A DNA stretch of 64,000 bases from Lysobacteraceae bacterium CU05-9 (lineage in GTDB: Bacteria > Pseudomonadota > Gammaproteobacteria > Xanthomonadales > Xanthomonadaceae), in NCBI GenBank assembly GCA_007556525.1, contig SWJS01000001.1, positions 402,346-466,345 on the forward strand, read 5' to 3'. Both the position numbers and the translations under genes were made by a program. Positions 26,713 to 36,770 of this stretch are shown here, piece by piece; positions within the stretch are counted from its first letter, which is position 1; each line of letters opens with the position of its first letter. Under the pieces are notes generated by a model that was given only the letters and a program-made list of their open reading frames with translations, ran no database searches and was not told where the DNA came from.

Positions 26713-28001
26713 TGGCGACGTTACCGTCCTTCAATGAAGTCAAAATCGGCGTCATCGGCCTCGGCTATGTCGGCTTGCCGTTGGCGGTGGCGTTTGCGGA
26801 GTTTTCGCCGGTTGTTGGTTTCGACATCGATGAAACGCGGCTCACGCAATTGCGCGATGGCATTGATCGCAATGGCGAACTTGACGACGACGATCGTGCG
26901 CGGTTGAAGGATGCAAAGCTAACGTGGACGTCATCGAGCGATGCGTTAAAGGACTGCAACGTTTTCATCGTGACCGTGCCAACGCCGATCGACGAGTCAA
27001 ACAATCCGGATCTCGCGCCGCTGCGCAGTGCATGCAATATGCTCGGTGAAGTCTTGAAGAAGGGCGACACCGTCATTTTCGAAAGCACGGTTTACCCGAT
27101 GACCACGGAAGAAGTTTGCGTGCCGTTGCTGGAAGAGAAATCGGGACTGAAGTTCAACGAAGATTTTTTCGTGGGCTATTCGCCAGAACGCATCAATCCC
27201 GGTGATCGCAACCGTCGCCTGAAAGACATCGTGAAAGTGACGTCTGGTTCGACGACGGAAGTGGCAGAGTTCGTGGACGCGTTGTACCGCAAAATCATCA
27301 AAGTGGGCACGCACGCAGCGCCATCGATCCGTGTCGCCGAAGCGGCGAAGGTCGTTGAGAACATTCAGCGCGACGTCAACATCGCGCTGATGAATGAGTT
27401 GGCGATGATTTTTCATCAGATGGACATTGATACGCAGGATGTCCTCAGCGCCGCCAAAACCAAGTGGAACTTCCTCGACTTCAAGCCAGGCTTGGTCGGC
27501 GGGCATTGCATCAGCGTCGATCCGTATTACCTCACGCACAAAGCCACGTCGCTTGGTTATCATCCGGAACTGATTCTCGCATCGCGTCGAATCAACAACC
27601 GCATGGCAATTTTCGTGGCGGCCGATGTCATCAAAACGATGGCGCAAAAGGGCATCAGCGTCCTGAACTCGCGAATCCTCATTGCGGGCTTGGCCTTCAA
27701 GGAAAATACCAACGACCTGCGCAACACTAAGGTCATCGAAATCGCGGCAGAACTTCGCAAGGCCTTCGCGATGGTCGATATCTGGGATCCGATGGTCAAC
27801 GGCGATGAAGCACAGCATGAATTTGGCGTGACACTCATCGAACGGCCGAAGGCTGGTGATTATGATGCGGTTGTCGTTGCTGTGCCGCATGATGAAGTTT
27901 TGGGCGAAAAGGATCAATTCCACTCCTGGCTCAAATCCAAAGGCGTCCTTTACGACGTGAAAGGCGTTCTCGGACGTTCTGAATCCGACGGTCGATTGTA
28001 A
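26712..28001 (+). CDS. Nucleotide sugar dehydrogenase, WbpO/TviB type (UDP-N-acetylhexosamine 6-dehydrogenase)
   Basis: The 429-residue protein is an NAD-dependent four-electron UDP-sugar 6-dehydrogenase. It has the Rossmann motif VIGLGYVGLPLA at residues 14-25, VPTPIDESNNPDL, SPERINPGD, and the catalytic-cysteine motif GLVGGHCISVDPYY with Cys266. Length and the SPERINPGD/DPYYLTHKA pattern fit the TviB/VipA/WbpO group, which oxidise UDP-GlcNAc or UDP-GalNAc, better than the UDP-glucose dehydrogenases. The galU neighbour might suggest UDP-glucose, so the substrate remains open. Confidence 0.82.
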   Translation: MATLPSFNEVKIGVIGLGYVGLPLAVAFAEFSPVVGFDIDETRLTQLRDGIDRNGELDDDDRARLKDAKLTWTSSSDALKDCNVFIVTVPTPIDESNNPDLAPLRSACNMLGEVLKKGDTVIFESTVYPMTTEEVCVPLLEEKSGLKFNEDFFVGYSPERINPGDRNRRLKDIVKVTSGSTTEVAEFVDALYRKIIKVGTHAAPSIRVAEAAKVVENIQRDVNIALMNELAMIFHQMDIDTQDVLSAAKTKWNFLDFKPGLVGGHCISVDPYYLTHKATSLGYHPELILASRRINNRMAIFVAADVIKTMAQKGISVLNSRILIAGLAFKENTNDLRNTKVIEIAAELRKAFAMVDIWDPMVNGDEAQHEFGVTLIERPKAGDYDAVVVAVPHDEVLGEKDQFHSWLKSKGVLYDVKGVLGRSESDGRL

Positions 28002-28026
28002 AAAGTACTGTTCTGGGTTCAAATTT

Positions 28027-28056
28027 GTGACAAAATGCCGAAAATCACGCTATAAT
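28027..28056 (+). promoter_or_regulatory. Promoter predicting a leaderless transcript
   Basis: GTGACA (28027-28032) and a perfect TATAAT (28051-28056) are 18 bases apart. The expected start site at 28063 is the A of the ATG of the next gene, and no ribosome-binding site is present. Confidence 0.65.
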
Positions 28057-28062
28057 TATGTA

Positions 28063-28386
28063 ATGCAGCGCACACTTCGAGCATTTTCCATCACCGCACT
28101 AGTAGCTCTTGGCTTTACCGGCCAAGCATTCGCTGCTGGCGCCGTGATCTCCAAGCCAGCCTTGCAGGGTGCCTCGATGAAAGTGTCGACATCGAAGACC
28201 AAATATCCGCGCACACCCATTGGAACGGCAGCGGTCACGACGGTGGAGCGCCATTTGAATGCATCTGCGCTAATTCAGGGCAAGCCGAAGACGTACGCGG
28301 GTGCTGACGACGATAAGGCGAACAAAGGCGATGACACTGCGTACGACTTGAAGCTCAAGCTTCAGACGCGCAAGCCGAAGCAATAA
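28063..28386 (+). CDS. Small exported basic protein of unknown function
   Basis: I do not recognise this 107-residue protein. Residues 1-25 form a clear Sec signal peptide: a basic start MQRTLR, a hydrophobic core, and a likely cleavage after AFA. The mature part of about 82 residues is rich in Lys, Thr and Asp, has no cysteine and no visible domain. The ATG at 28063 is chosen because the signal peptide begins there and the upstream promoter points to it. It converges with the PHA-system gene, with 3 bases between the stops. Confidence 0.65.
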   Translation: MQRTLRAFSITALVALGFTGQAFAAGAVISKPALQGASMKVSTSKTKYPRTPIGTAAVTTVERHLNASALIQGKPKTYAGADDDKANKGDDTAYDLKLKLQTRKPKQ

Positions 28387-28389
28387 TCG

Positions 28390-28665
28390 CTAACCCAGCT
28401 GTTCGGACAGAACGCGCTTGATCTCGGACTCGATCGGTCCTTTCATCATTCCAAACATGAAGCCTAGGTCGGCATCCACCGATACGGCGTCGTCGTGAAC
28501 TGCGATTTTGCCTTCGATGCCACTGCCGGAGAATTGCAGCGAATCTCCGTCCCATTGCGTGTTCGCGCCAAAGCGGTCGCGTAATTTCCCCGCCAAAACA
28601 TCCACAGCTTGCCGAACTTCTTCGCGTGGAATGGAATAGGTTTGTGTAACGTGAATTTGGGACAT
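28390..28665 (-). CDS. Polyhydroxyalkanoic acid system family protein (PHA_gran_rgn)
   Basis: The 91-residue protein (MSQIHVTQTYSIPREEVRQA) resembles the putative PHA-system family found near PHA genes, with the central pattern WDGDSLQFSGSGIEGKI and an acidic/hydrophobic alternation. Its biochemical role is unknown. Here it lies about 3.5 kb from phaE-phaC, separated by two tRNAs and the nucleotide-sugar genes, so it is not in their operon but fits a genome that stores PHA. Confidence 0.75.
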   Translation of the reverse strand: MSQIHVTQTYSIPREEVRQAVDVLAGKLRDRFGANTQWDGDSLQFSGSGIEGKIAVHDDAVSVDADLGFMFGMMKGPIESEIKRVLSEQLG

Positions 28666-28726
28666 TGGTACAGGTCAGGATTAAACGCGTTTATTTTATC
28701 GCCTAATCCATGCTAAATTGCGGACA

Positions 28727-29530
28727 GTGAGCATTCTCGAATTGCAATTTGCCGACGCCAATGGCGAACCCCAAACGAAAGTCATCAGCGACGATCCGTT
28801 AGGCATCGGATTGAACGATGAAGGGCTCGCTCAATTCGCGCCCATATCCCAAGCAACAGCGACTGTGATCAGCACGCGGACGGGCACGTGGTTACGTGTT
28901 TTTGGTGAGCGAAACTCTGTGCATCTCAACGGGCGACCGATTCGTGAATTGGCGTGGTTGCGTGCGGGTGACCGGATTTTCCTGGATGGACATTCGTTTT
29001 TCGTGGTCGGGAAGCCCACGGGCGATGGTGGCGATGCTGCAGCGAACGAAGACGCGGTCCCTGCATTTGCATTACGCGGATTGAGTGGTGATCACTTCGG
29101 ACAAGCGATTAACATCGGTCATTCGTTGCGTGTCGGCACCGATACGCAAGCAGACTTGCGGTTGACGGAAGCCAGTGCACCGCATGAGATTGCGCGGCTC
29201 ACTGCGATGTCGGACGGCGTGCGTCTGGAGATGCTAGCCGATGACGTCACCTCACAAGTCAACGGCTTGAAAGTGCGCGATGGCATGCTGCATGCGGGCG
29301 ATCAGTGGGTGTTGAACGGGCGCCATCGCTTCGTGCTGGAATCACCGGGTGAATCGACGATCGTTCCTGCGGAGTTCGATGACGAATCGGATTTGCTGTT
29401 TGACGCAGAGGAGTTGGACGCCAAAACGCTCGAGCGCAAACAACTGCTGTCGCGCTTGGGTTGGATCATCGTAATTTGTGCGTTGATTTCTCTGCTGGTG
29501 ACCGGATTGATTGTTTACGGACCGCATTAG
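28727..29530 (+). CDS. Membrane-anchored protein with two FHA-like domains
   Basis: The 267-residue protein from GTG 28727 has a first FHA-like region near residues 40-95 (SVHLNGRPI, then LRAGDRIFLDG) and a second near residues 120-205 (LRVGTDTQADLRL, SAPHEIARL, then LHAGDQWVLNG). The second keeps the S-x-x-H element of phosphothreonine-binding FHA domains. A single hydrophobic helix near residues 244-265 anchors the C-terminus, so the FHA domains probably face the cytoplasm. Its partner kinase is not in the window. A TTG at 28718 is an alternative start. Confidence 0.7.
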   Translation: MSILELQFADANGEPQTKVISDDPLGIGLNDEGLAQFAPISQATATVISTRTGTWLRVFGERNSVHLNGRPIRELAWLRAGDRIFLDGHSFFVVGKPTGDGGDAAANEDAVPAFALRGLSGDHFGQAINIGHSLRVGTDTQADLRLTEASAPHEIARLTAMSDGVRLEMLADDVTSQVNGLKVRDGMLHAGDQWVLNGRHRFVLESPGESTIVPAEFDDESDLLFDAEELDAKTLERKQLLSRLGWIIVICALISLLVTGLIVYGPH

Positions 29531-30143
29531 TCCTTGCGCGACGCCACAGCCGCCAACCCAATAATGCTGCCGCAATGATCGCGTACAAAAGTGGTTCGCG
29601 AATATCCGACTTCACCAACCACCAGAAGTGCAACACCGCAAGGATTGCTGCCGCGTAAACGGCGCGATGCAAATACGTCCACCGTTTCGCTAACCGGCGT
29701 TGCCAACCACGTGTCGACGTGATCGCAAGAAGCAGCAAGATCACCCAAGCTGCAAAACCAACCGTAATGTAGGGACGCTTGATGATCTCTTCGACGATCT
29801 GCGACCAATAGGATTTCAGGTCCAGAAACAAAAACGCCGCAAAGTGAAATGACGCGTATGCGAACGCGTAGAGACCAAGCAAACGACGGTAGCGCAGTAT
29901 TTCACTGACACCTGTGAGCTGCTTCAACGGCGTGACCGCCAATGCAATCAGCAAAAACCGCAACGCCCAAATCCCCAGCTCGTGTTCAATCGTTGCAATG
30001 GGATCAGCGCCCAATGCTCCGTTGCCAAGCGTTTGTTCTTGCCATGCGAGATAGAAAAGCCACGCCAATGGCAGCAGGCACAACACGTGCACGAACGTCT
30101 TCATGATCACGCGTTGCATTGGTGTCACACGCGCTAGAACCAT
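29466..30143 (-). CDS. msrQ: Protein-methionine-sulfoxide reductase heme-binding subunit MsrQ
   Basis: MsrQ is a heme b membrane protein that passes electrons from the quinone pool to periplasmic MsrP. The 225-residue protein has about six membrane segments with conserved histidines (FHFAAFL and [17 protein letters not shown]). It starts inside the end of msrP (10-base overlap). Its last ~21 residues (polar, basic) are encoded antisense to the end of the FHA gene, a 65-base convergent overlap. Confidence 0.92.
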   Translation of the reverse strand: MVLARVTPMQRVIMKTFVHVLCLLPLAWLFYLAWQEQTLGNGALGADPIATIEHELGIWALRFLLIALAVTPLKQLTGVSEILRYRRLLGLYAFAYASFHFAAFLFLDLKSYWSQIVEEIIKRPYITVGFAAWVILLLLAITSTRGWQRRLAKRWTYLHRAVYAAAILAVLHFWWLVKSDIREPLLYAIIAAALLGWRLWRRARTNAVRKQSIRSPAEKSTHKLR

Positions 30144-31105
30144 TTACGCAAATCCATTCCCTGATACAGCGCTGCAACTTGATCGGCGTAGCCGTTGAAC
30201 ATTTTGGTCGGGATACGATCGGCGAAAAGTTTGCCTTCGCTGCCGGAAATGCGTCGTTCTGATTTCTGCGACCAACGCGGATGATCGACATTCCGATTCA
30301 CATTCGAAAAAAATCCATACTCACTCGGTTGCAACTGATTCCACGAAGATGTCGGCGCCTTCTCGGTGAAGCGAATCGCAACAATCGATTTAATGCCCTT
30401 AAATCCATACTTCCACGGCACGATGAGGCGGAGTGGGGCGCCGTTCTGGTTGGGGAGTTTTTTGCCGTACATTCCATTCGCTAGGATAGTGAGTGGATGC
30501 ATCGCTTCATCAATTCGCAGTCCTTCGCGATAGGGCCATTTGATTGACGGATAACGCATGCCAACCATTGCATTCCGATCCGCCAACGTTTCGAAGGCGA
30601 CGTACTTCGCTTTCGATGTGGGCTTGAATGTCTTCAGCAGATCGCCGAGCGGAATGCCGAGCCAAGGAATGACCATCGACCAACCCTCAACGCAACGCAT
30701 GCGATAGACGCGTTCCTGATCACGGAACTTCCGTGCGATGTCGTCCATGTCGATGGTGCCGGGATTTTCGCATTCGCCCGAAACGGTGATCGTCCAAGGT
30801 GACGTCGTCATGCGGTGAGCGAACTTCGCGGGATCACCTTTGTTCGTGCCGAATTCGTAAAAATTGTTGTACGTCGTTGCGTCGCGTTCGAGCGTGCGTG
30901 TTTCATCCGTTACGAAGCCGGAGTTGAGCAAAGAAGGACTGATCGCGGCGAGGTTCACGGCACCAGGTGGTTCGGCCTTGCTGCAACCCGTTGCCAAGAT
31001 CGCCGGCGTCAACGCAAGCGCAGAAACAAATTGCCGCCGTTGCTGGTAAATCCATTCGTCGGTGATGTCGGCTGCAGGAATTTTGAGTGCGTCACGAATG
31101 CTCAT
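30134..31105 (-). CDS. msrP: Protein-methionine-sulfoxide reductase catalytic subunit MsrP
   Basis: MsrP is a periplasmic molybdopterin enzyme that reduces methionine sulfoxides in proteins damaged by oxidants such as hypochlorite. The 323-residue protein has the family N-terminus ([13 protein letters not shown]) with a twin-arginine signal. [20 protein letters not shown] supplies the molybdenum-ligating cysteine. Just after the signal helix is LATGC, which could serve as a lipobox. A strong GGAGG ribosome-binding site precedes the ATG. Confidence 0.94.
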   Translation of the reverse strand: MSIRDALKIPAADITDEWIYQQRRQFVSALALTPAILATGCSKAEPPGAVNLAAISPSLLNSGFVTDETRTLERDATTYNNFYEFGTNKGDPAKFAHRMTTSPWTITVSGECENPGTIDMDDIARKFRDQERVYRMRCVEGWSMVIPWLGIPLGDLLKTFKPTSKAKYVAFETLADRNAMVGMRYPSIKWPYREGLRIDEAMHPLTILANGMYGKKLPNQNGAPLRLIVPWKYGFKGIKSIVAIRFTEKAPTSSWNQLQPSEYGFFSNVNRNVDHPRWSQKSERRISGSEGKLFADRIPTKMFNGYADQVAALYQGMDLRKWF

Positions 31106-31199
31106 GGAAACCTCCGGTCAATGATTCGAGTGTAAAACGGTTCTCTGCAATTCCCGTTAAATGCTTCATACTGAATGCTCATTGGAATCGAACAAAATC

Positions 31200-32291
31200 A
31201 TGTCGAGAATCTGGAATTTCAGCGCAGGACCATCTGCGTTGCCGTTATCGGTTTTGGAAAAGGCACAGTCCGAATTGCTGGATTGGAATGGCATCGGTGC
31301 GTCCGTCATGGAGATATCGCATCGCGGTGCCGAGTTCATGGCACTGGCTGAATCCATCGAGGCAGACTTCCGCCAACTGCTGGAGATTCCCGACGATTAT
31401 CACGTGTTGTTCACCACCGGCGGTGCGACGCTAGCGCAAGCGTTGATTCCCTTGAATATTGCTTCGTTTGGACAAGCCGCCGACTACGTCGTCACGGGTC
31501 ATTGGAGCAACACGGCGATCAAGCAAGCGAAGCCTTACGTCGATGTGCGCGAAGTCGCGTCTTCCGCGTCCGATGGCTTCCGCAGCGTGCCATCATCTGA
31601 CAATTGGAAGTGCTCTAACAATGCCGCGTATCTGCATTACACAGCGAATGAAACCATTCACGGCGTTGCGATTCGCCAAGTTCCTCAGTTGCCTGAGAAT
31701 GCCGCGCCGTTGGTTGTTGATTTTTCCTCATCCATTGCATCCGAGCCAATCGACGTTTCGCAATACGGAATTATCTATGCCGGCGCTCAGAAAAATCTCG
31801 GTCCCGTCGGTATCTCCGTCGTCATCATTCGCAAGGATTTGCTTGAGCGCGACGGGCAGACGCGCGCTGACATTCTTGATTACCGTTCGCAGGCGGCGAA
31901 GGATTCGATGCTCAACACGCCTCCGACTTTCAACTGGTATCTGCTCGGTTTGACGGTGCGATGGATGTTGGAGCAGGGCGGTACTGCTGAATTCAAGAAA
32001 CGAAACGAACTAAAAGCTGCCACGTTGTACGAAACGATTGATGTGTCGGGTGGTTTTTATCGAAATGAAGTTGCAGCGAGTGCACGTTCGATCATGAATG
32101 TTCCATTCTTCCTGGCAACGCCGGAGTTGGATGCGTTGTTCGTGAGCGAAAGCCGTAAGCAAAACATGCTGGGTTTGAAGGGTCACAAGGCGGTCGGCGG
32201 CATCCGTGCTTCGATCTATAACGCGATGCCTTTGGAAGGCGTTGAAGTGTTGACGGATTTCATGCGCGAATTCCAGCGCACGCACGGTTAG
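31200..32291 (+). CDS. serC: Phosphoserine aminotransferase
   Basis: SerC is a PLP enzyme of serine and pyridoxine biosynthesis. The 363-residue protein begins [20 protein letters not shown], contains [10 protein letters not shown], and has the PLP lysine at residue 198 in [12 protein letters not shown]. The frame extends upstream, but ATG 31200 gives the family N-terminus. There is no clear ribosome-binding site. It is followed after 6 bases by aroA. In Xanthomonas relatives pheA lies between serC and aroA; it is absent here. Confidence 0.95.
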   Translation: MSRIWNFSAGPSALPLSVLEKAQSELLDWNGIGASVMEISHRGAEFMALAESIEADFRQLLEIPDDYHVLFTTGGATLAQALIPLNIASFGQAADYVVTGHWSNTAIKQAKPYVDVREVASSASDGFRSVPSSDNWKCSNNAAYLHYTANETIHGVAIRQVPQLPENAAPLVVDFSSSIASEPIDVSQYGIIYAGAQKNLGPVGISVVIIRKDLLERDGQTRADILDYRSQAAKDSMLNTPPTFNWYLLGLTVRWMLEQGGTAEFKKRNELKAATLYETIDVSGGFYRNEVAASARSIMNVPFFLATPELDALFVSESRKQNMLGLKGHKAVGGIRASIYNAMPLEGVEVLTDFMREFQRTHG

Positions 32292-32297
32292 TTCGTC

Positions 32298-33608
32298 GTG
32301 GATTGGATCGTTCGCAAGTCATCGGCGTTGCAAGATGAAGTCGTGCTTGATGTGCCCGGTGACAAATCGATTTCGCATCGTGCAGTGATGTTGGCGTCGA
32401 TTGCAAATGGTGTCAGTCGGATTGATGGTTTTCTGGATGGCGCTGACACGCGCGCAACCGTCAACATCATGCGACAGCTGGGTGCGAAAATCATCGAGCA
32501 TTCGCGAACTTCGCTGGAAGTGCACGGCGTCGGATTGCATGGCTTGCGCAAACCTTCGGCGGATTTGGATTGCGGTAACGCAGGAACTGGAATGCGTTTG
32601 CTCGCAGGTTTGCTATGCGGCCAAAACTTTCCTTCAACCCTCACCGGCGATGCTTCACTGAGCAAGCGTCCCATGCAGCGCATCATTCAACCGCTGCAGT
32701 TGATGGGTGCGCAGATCGACTCGGAGAATGAGCAACGTCCACCATTGAAAATTCAAGCCGTAGACGCGTTGCACGGAGTTTCCTATCGTCCCGCAGTTGC
32801 GAGCGCGCAGGTGAAGTCGGCGGTGCTTTTGGCGGGCTTGTATGCGAATGGAACGACGCGTGTTGACGAGATCGTTCCAACGCGCGATTACACGGAACAG
32901 CTTTTGCGCGAGATGGGATGGCCGATTGAGTTCGGCCCGGGCTTTGCTCAAGTACAAGGCAAAGCGGAATTGCGCGCCGTCGACATCAATGTGCCGGGAG
33001 ATTTTTCGTCAGCTGCGTTTGCGTTGGTGGCTGCGATCATTTCCGAAAACACAGTCACCAAAATCCGTAACGTCGGCCTCGCCAAAGCACGCATCGGTTT
33101 GTTTGAAGCGTTACGCCTCATGGGCGCGGATGTCAAAATCGAAAATCAACGCGATACATTCGCAGGTCCTGTCGGCGATGTCGTCGCTTCCTCATCCAAA
33201 TTGCATGCCATCGATCTGCCAACGGAACTCGTGGCGGACATGATTGATGAGATACCGATTTTTTGCGTTGCTGCTGCGCGAGCGAACGGCGTCACACGCA
33301 TTCGAGGTGCCGCAGAACTGCGCGTCAAGGAGTCGGATCGGATTCACGCGATTGCCAGCAATCTTGAACGCATGGGTGTCCGCGTAACGCAATTTGACGA
33401 TGGCATGGACATTGAAGGGGGATGCGAACTCAACGCCGCAGATTTACAGGCGTTTGACGATCACCGCATTGCGATGAGTCTCAGCGTGCTTGCAGGGCAG
33501 GTCGAAGCAGTGTCGCAGATTCGTGGCGTCGAGAATGTGGCGACATCGTTCCCGAAATTCGTGGAGACAATGTCGCGACTGGGTTACGCAATCGAAGTTA
33601 CAGCGTAA
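32298..33608 (+). CDS. aroA: 3-phosphoshikimate 1-carboxyvinyltransferase (EPSP synthase)
   Basis: AroA catalyses the sixth shikimate step. The 436-residue protein starts with GTG. It has GDKSISHRAVML, DCGNAGTGMRLLAGL, GDASLSKRPMQR, SAQVKSAVLLAGL and LRVKESDRIHAI. The SLSKRPMxR and SAQVKSAVLLAGL motifs are those of the CP4-like (class II) group, not the E. coli group. The residue that is alanine in the tolerant CP4 enzyme (GNAAT) is glycine here (GNAGT). It converges with the TonB-like gene, overlapping by 11 bases. Confidence 0.95.
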   Translation: MDWIVRKSSALQDEVVLDVPGDKSISHRAVMLASIANGVSRIDGFLDGADTRATVNIMRQLGAKIIEHSRTSLEVHGVGLHGLRKPSADLDCGNAGTGMRLLAGLLCGQNFPSTLTGDASLSKRPMQRIIQPLQLMGAQIDSENEQRPPLKIQAVDALHGVSYRPAVASAQVKSAVLLAGLYANGTTRVDEIVPTRDYTEQLLREMGWPIEFGPGFAQVQGKAELRAVDINVPGDFSSAAFALVAAIISENTVTKIRNVGLAKARIGLFEALRLMGADVKIENQRDTFAGPVGDVVASSSKLHAIDLPTELVADMIDEIPIFCVAAARANGVTRIRGAAELRVKESDRIHAIASNLERMGVRVTQFDDGMDIEGGCELNAADLQAFDDHRIAMSLSVLAGQVEAVSQIRGVENVATSFPKFVETMSRLGYAIEVTA

Positions 33609-34272
33609 ATTCCACCGGAACAATGGCATCGCTCTGAACCGCCTGACCATCGCGATACGCAGGTGTAAATTTCCAGTTGCGCACGGCATTGACGGCGGCG
33701 CGATCGAGCGCTTGAGACTGTGAGCTGACTTCCAGCTGCGAGTTAACAACGTCACCCTGTGGATTGATCGTCACGCGAACACGCACAGTACCACTTTCCT
33801 GATTGCGATACGCTTCGCGCGGATACTCGGGCAATGGCGATTGACCTGGTATAGCTTTCGGCAATGCGTTTCTAGGACCGGATGCAGTAGGCCCCGTTGC
33901 AATCGGCTGGACCGGTGCTGCAGGTTCAGGCGCGCGCTCGGCAGGCGCAGGTGCTGGTGGCGGATCATTGATGATGAAGGGTTGCGTGTCCGATGTCTTG
34001 CCAACAATCGCGCCGAGATCGATCGATGCATCCGGTGCAACTTCCGGCGCTTCGGTTCCAGGTCCAGGCAACGGCGCAAACTCGGGTCCGGAAGCAGTCG
34101 GCGCGACACCGTTTGGACTGGACTTATAAAAATCGTAGTCATTGTTTCCGCGCATCATCAAAATCGCGATGACGATGCCGACCACACAAGCCAAGGCTGC
34201 CCATATCCAGAGCGGTTTGCCTTGCGAGGCTGGCGCGGCGTGGTTACGTGGACGGGAAGTCGAGTTGGGCAT
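33598..34272 (-). CDS. TonB-family energy transducer-like protein
   Basis: The 224-residue protein has a short cytoplasmic N-terminus, one membrane helix (residues about 22-40, WIWAALACVVGIVIAIL), a proline/alanine-rich periplasmic linker (DPPPAPAPAERAPEPAAP) and a C-terminal TonB domain. The last has PEYPREAYRNQESGTVRVRV and ALDRAAVNAVRNWKFTPA. It probably energises an outer-membrane receptor, but no exbB/exbD or receptor gene is nearby. ATG 34272 is chosen because it directly precedes the helix. Confidence 0.85.
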   Translation of the reverse strand: MPNSTSRPRNHAAPASQGKPLWIWAALACVVGIVIAILMMRGNNDYDFYKSSPNGVAPTASGPEFAPLPGPGTEAPEVAPDASIDLGAIVGKTSDTQPFIINDPPPAPAPAERAPEPAAPVQPIATGPTASGPRNALPKAIPGQSPLPEYPREAYRNQESGTVRVRVTINPQGDVVNSQLEVSSQSQALDRAAVNAVRNWKFTPAYRDGQAVQSDAIVPVEFTL

Positions 34273-34375
34273 GGATCTGCTTTTGGTGGACCGAATTTCA
34301 GGATACTGGAATGAATAGGCGAATGCACCCAAAGTTGCGATAATGGGAGTTCACTCATTCACAGTTGCGATTTAA

Positions 34376-35671
<1,296 letters not shown>

Positions 35672-35677
35672 TTGATG

Positions 35678-36595
35678 ATGGAAGACCTCAGCGATTTTTA
35701 TTTTTTCGCTTTGGTTGTAGAGCATGGTGGTTACGCCGCAGCTGAGCGTGCCACCGGGATTTCCAAGTCGCGATTGAGCCGTCGCGTTGTCGAGCTCGAG
35801 GAGAAACTTGGCGCGCGCTTGATTCAACGCTCGACTCGCAAGTTCTCCGTGACGGACGTTGGTCAAGATGTTTACCGTCAAGCGCGACTGATTCTGGATC
35901 AAGCGCAAGCATTGCGTGATCGCGTCGAACAAGTGACATCGGTGCCACGTGGCATTGTGCGTGTTTCGGTGCCGGTGAGCATCGCGCAGATTCACATGGC
36001 GGATTTTCTGGAGCCTTTCCACAAGGCATATCCCGAAGTGCGCTTGCAGTTGATCGTCACAAATCGCCGTGTTGATTTGATCAACGAGAACATTGATCTT
36101 GCGTTGCGTGTGCGCACGAAGTTGGACAGTGACAGTGAGATGGTGGTGCGTCGTTTTGGCGCATCGAATGAATTACTTGTCGCAAGTCCAAGGTACTTGG
36201 CGGAGCATCCACCGTTAACGAAGCCATCGGATTTGACCGAGCACGCGACGTTGAGCAACAGCGCTGAAGAAAATCAACAGTTCTGGGAACTGCACGGCCC
36301 TGACAATGCTGTTGAACGCGTGAACTTGAAACCTGTGATCGCGGGATCGGATTTCTCGATGTTGTTGCGTCTTGCCAAACATGGCGTTGGCATCACGATG
36401 TTGCCCGAATCGGTTTGCCATGAAGCGGTGAACAGCGGTGAGTTGCAAGTTGTGTTGCCGGAGTGGAATTTGCCGCAAGGAATTTTCCATCTCGTGTACC
36501 CGTCGCGTAAGGGTGTGCTGCCGGCGGTGAGGGTGCTGATTGATTTTTTCGTGGAAGAAATGCCGAAATTGCTCGAGCGCCAGCGAATCAATTAA
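35678..36595 (+). CDS. LysR-family transcriptional regulator
   Basis: The 305-residue protein has a winged helix-turn-helix (residues about 3-60; FFALVVEHGGYAAAERATGISKSRLS is the recognition part, spanning residues 8-33) and a periplasmic-binding-like effector domain (residues about 90-295). It resembles the large group of LysR regulators that often act on divergently placed redox or efflux genes. None is adjacent: it is immediately downstream of serS, so its target is unknown. ATG at 35675 or 35678 are both possible starts. Confidence 0.85.
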   Translation: MEDLSDFYFFALVVEHGGYAAAERATGISKSRLSRRVVELEEKLGARLIQRSTRKFSVTDVGQDVYRQARLILDQAQALRDRVEQVTSVPRGIVRVSVPVSIAQIHMADFLEPFHKAYPEVRLQLIVTNRRVDLINENIDLALRVRTKLDSDSEMVVRRFGASNELLVASPRYLAEHPPLTKPSDLTEHATLSNSAEENQQFWELHGPDNAVERVNLKPVIAGSDFSMLLRLAKHGVGITMLPESVCHEAVNSGELQVVLPEWNLPQGIFHLVYPSRKGVLPAVRVLIDFFVEEMPKLLERQRIN

Positions 36596-36623
36596 GCCGT
36601 CGCTGTGGCATAATAATCCGCTT

Positions 36624-36713
36624 GGAAGTGTGGCCGAGCGGTTTAAGGCACCGGTCTTGAAAACCGGCGTAGGAGAGATCCTACCGTGAGTTCGAATCTC
36701 ACCGCTTCCGCCA
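36624..36713 (+). tRNA. tRNA-Ser (anticodon TGA)
   Basis: A 90-base class II tRNA with acceptor GGAAGTG/CGCTTCC (one wobble), anticodon stem CCGGT/ACCGG, loop CTTGAAA and anticodon TGA reading TCA. It has a long variable arm, discriminator G typical of tRNA-Ser, and encoded CCA (36711-36713). A CATAAT -10-like box lies at 36609-36614. Confidence 0.96.
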
Positions 36714-36721
36714 AATACACG

Positions 36722-36749
36722 AAAGCCCTGACTCGCGTCAGGGCTTTTT
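36722..36749 (+). terminator. Rho-independent terminator after tRNA-Ser
   Basis: AAAGCCCTGAC (36722-36732), loop TCGC and GTCAGGGCTTT form a perfect 11-bp stem running into five T residues. On the minus strand it lies just after rluB and could also act there, though with only three T residues. Confidence 0.9.
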
Positions 36750-36770
36750 GCGTTACATCATGCCGAAAAA

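Noticed and set aside
32560-32700. aroA as a glyphosate-tolerant CP4-type enzyme
   Set aside because: Motifs group it with CP4-like enzymes, but the key position is glycine (GNAGT), so tolerance cannot be claimed.
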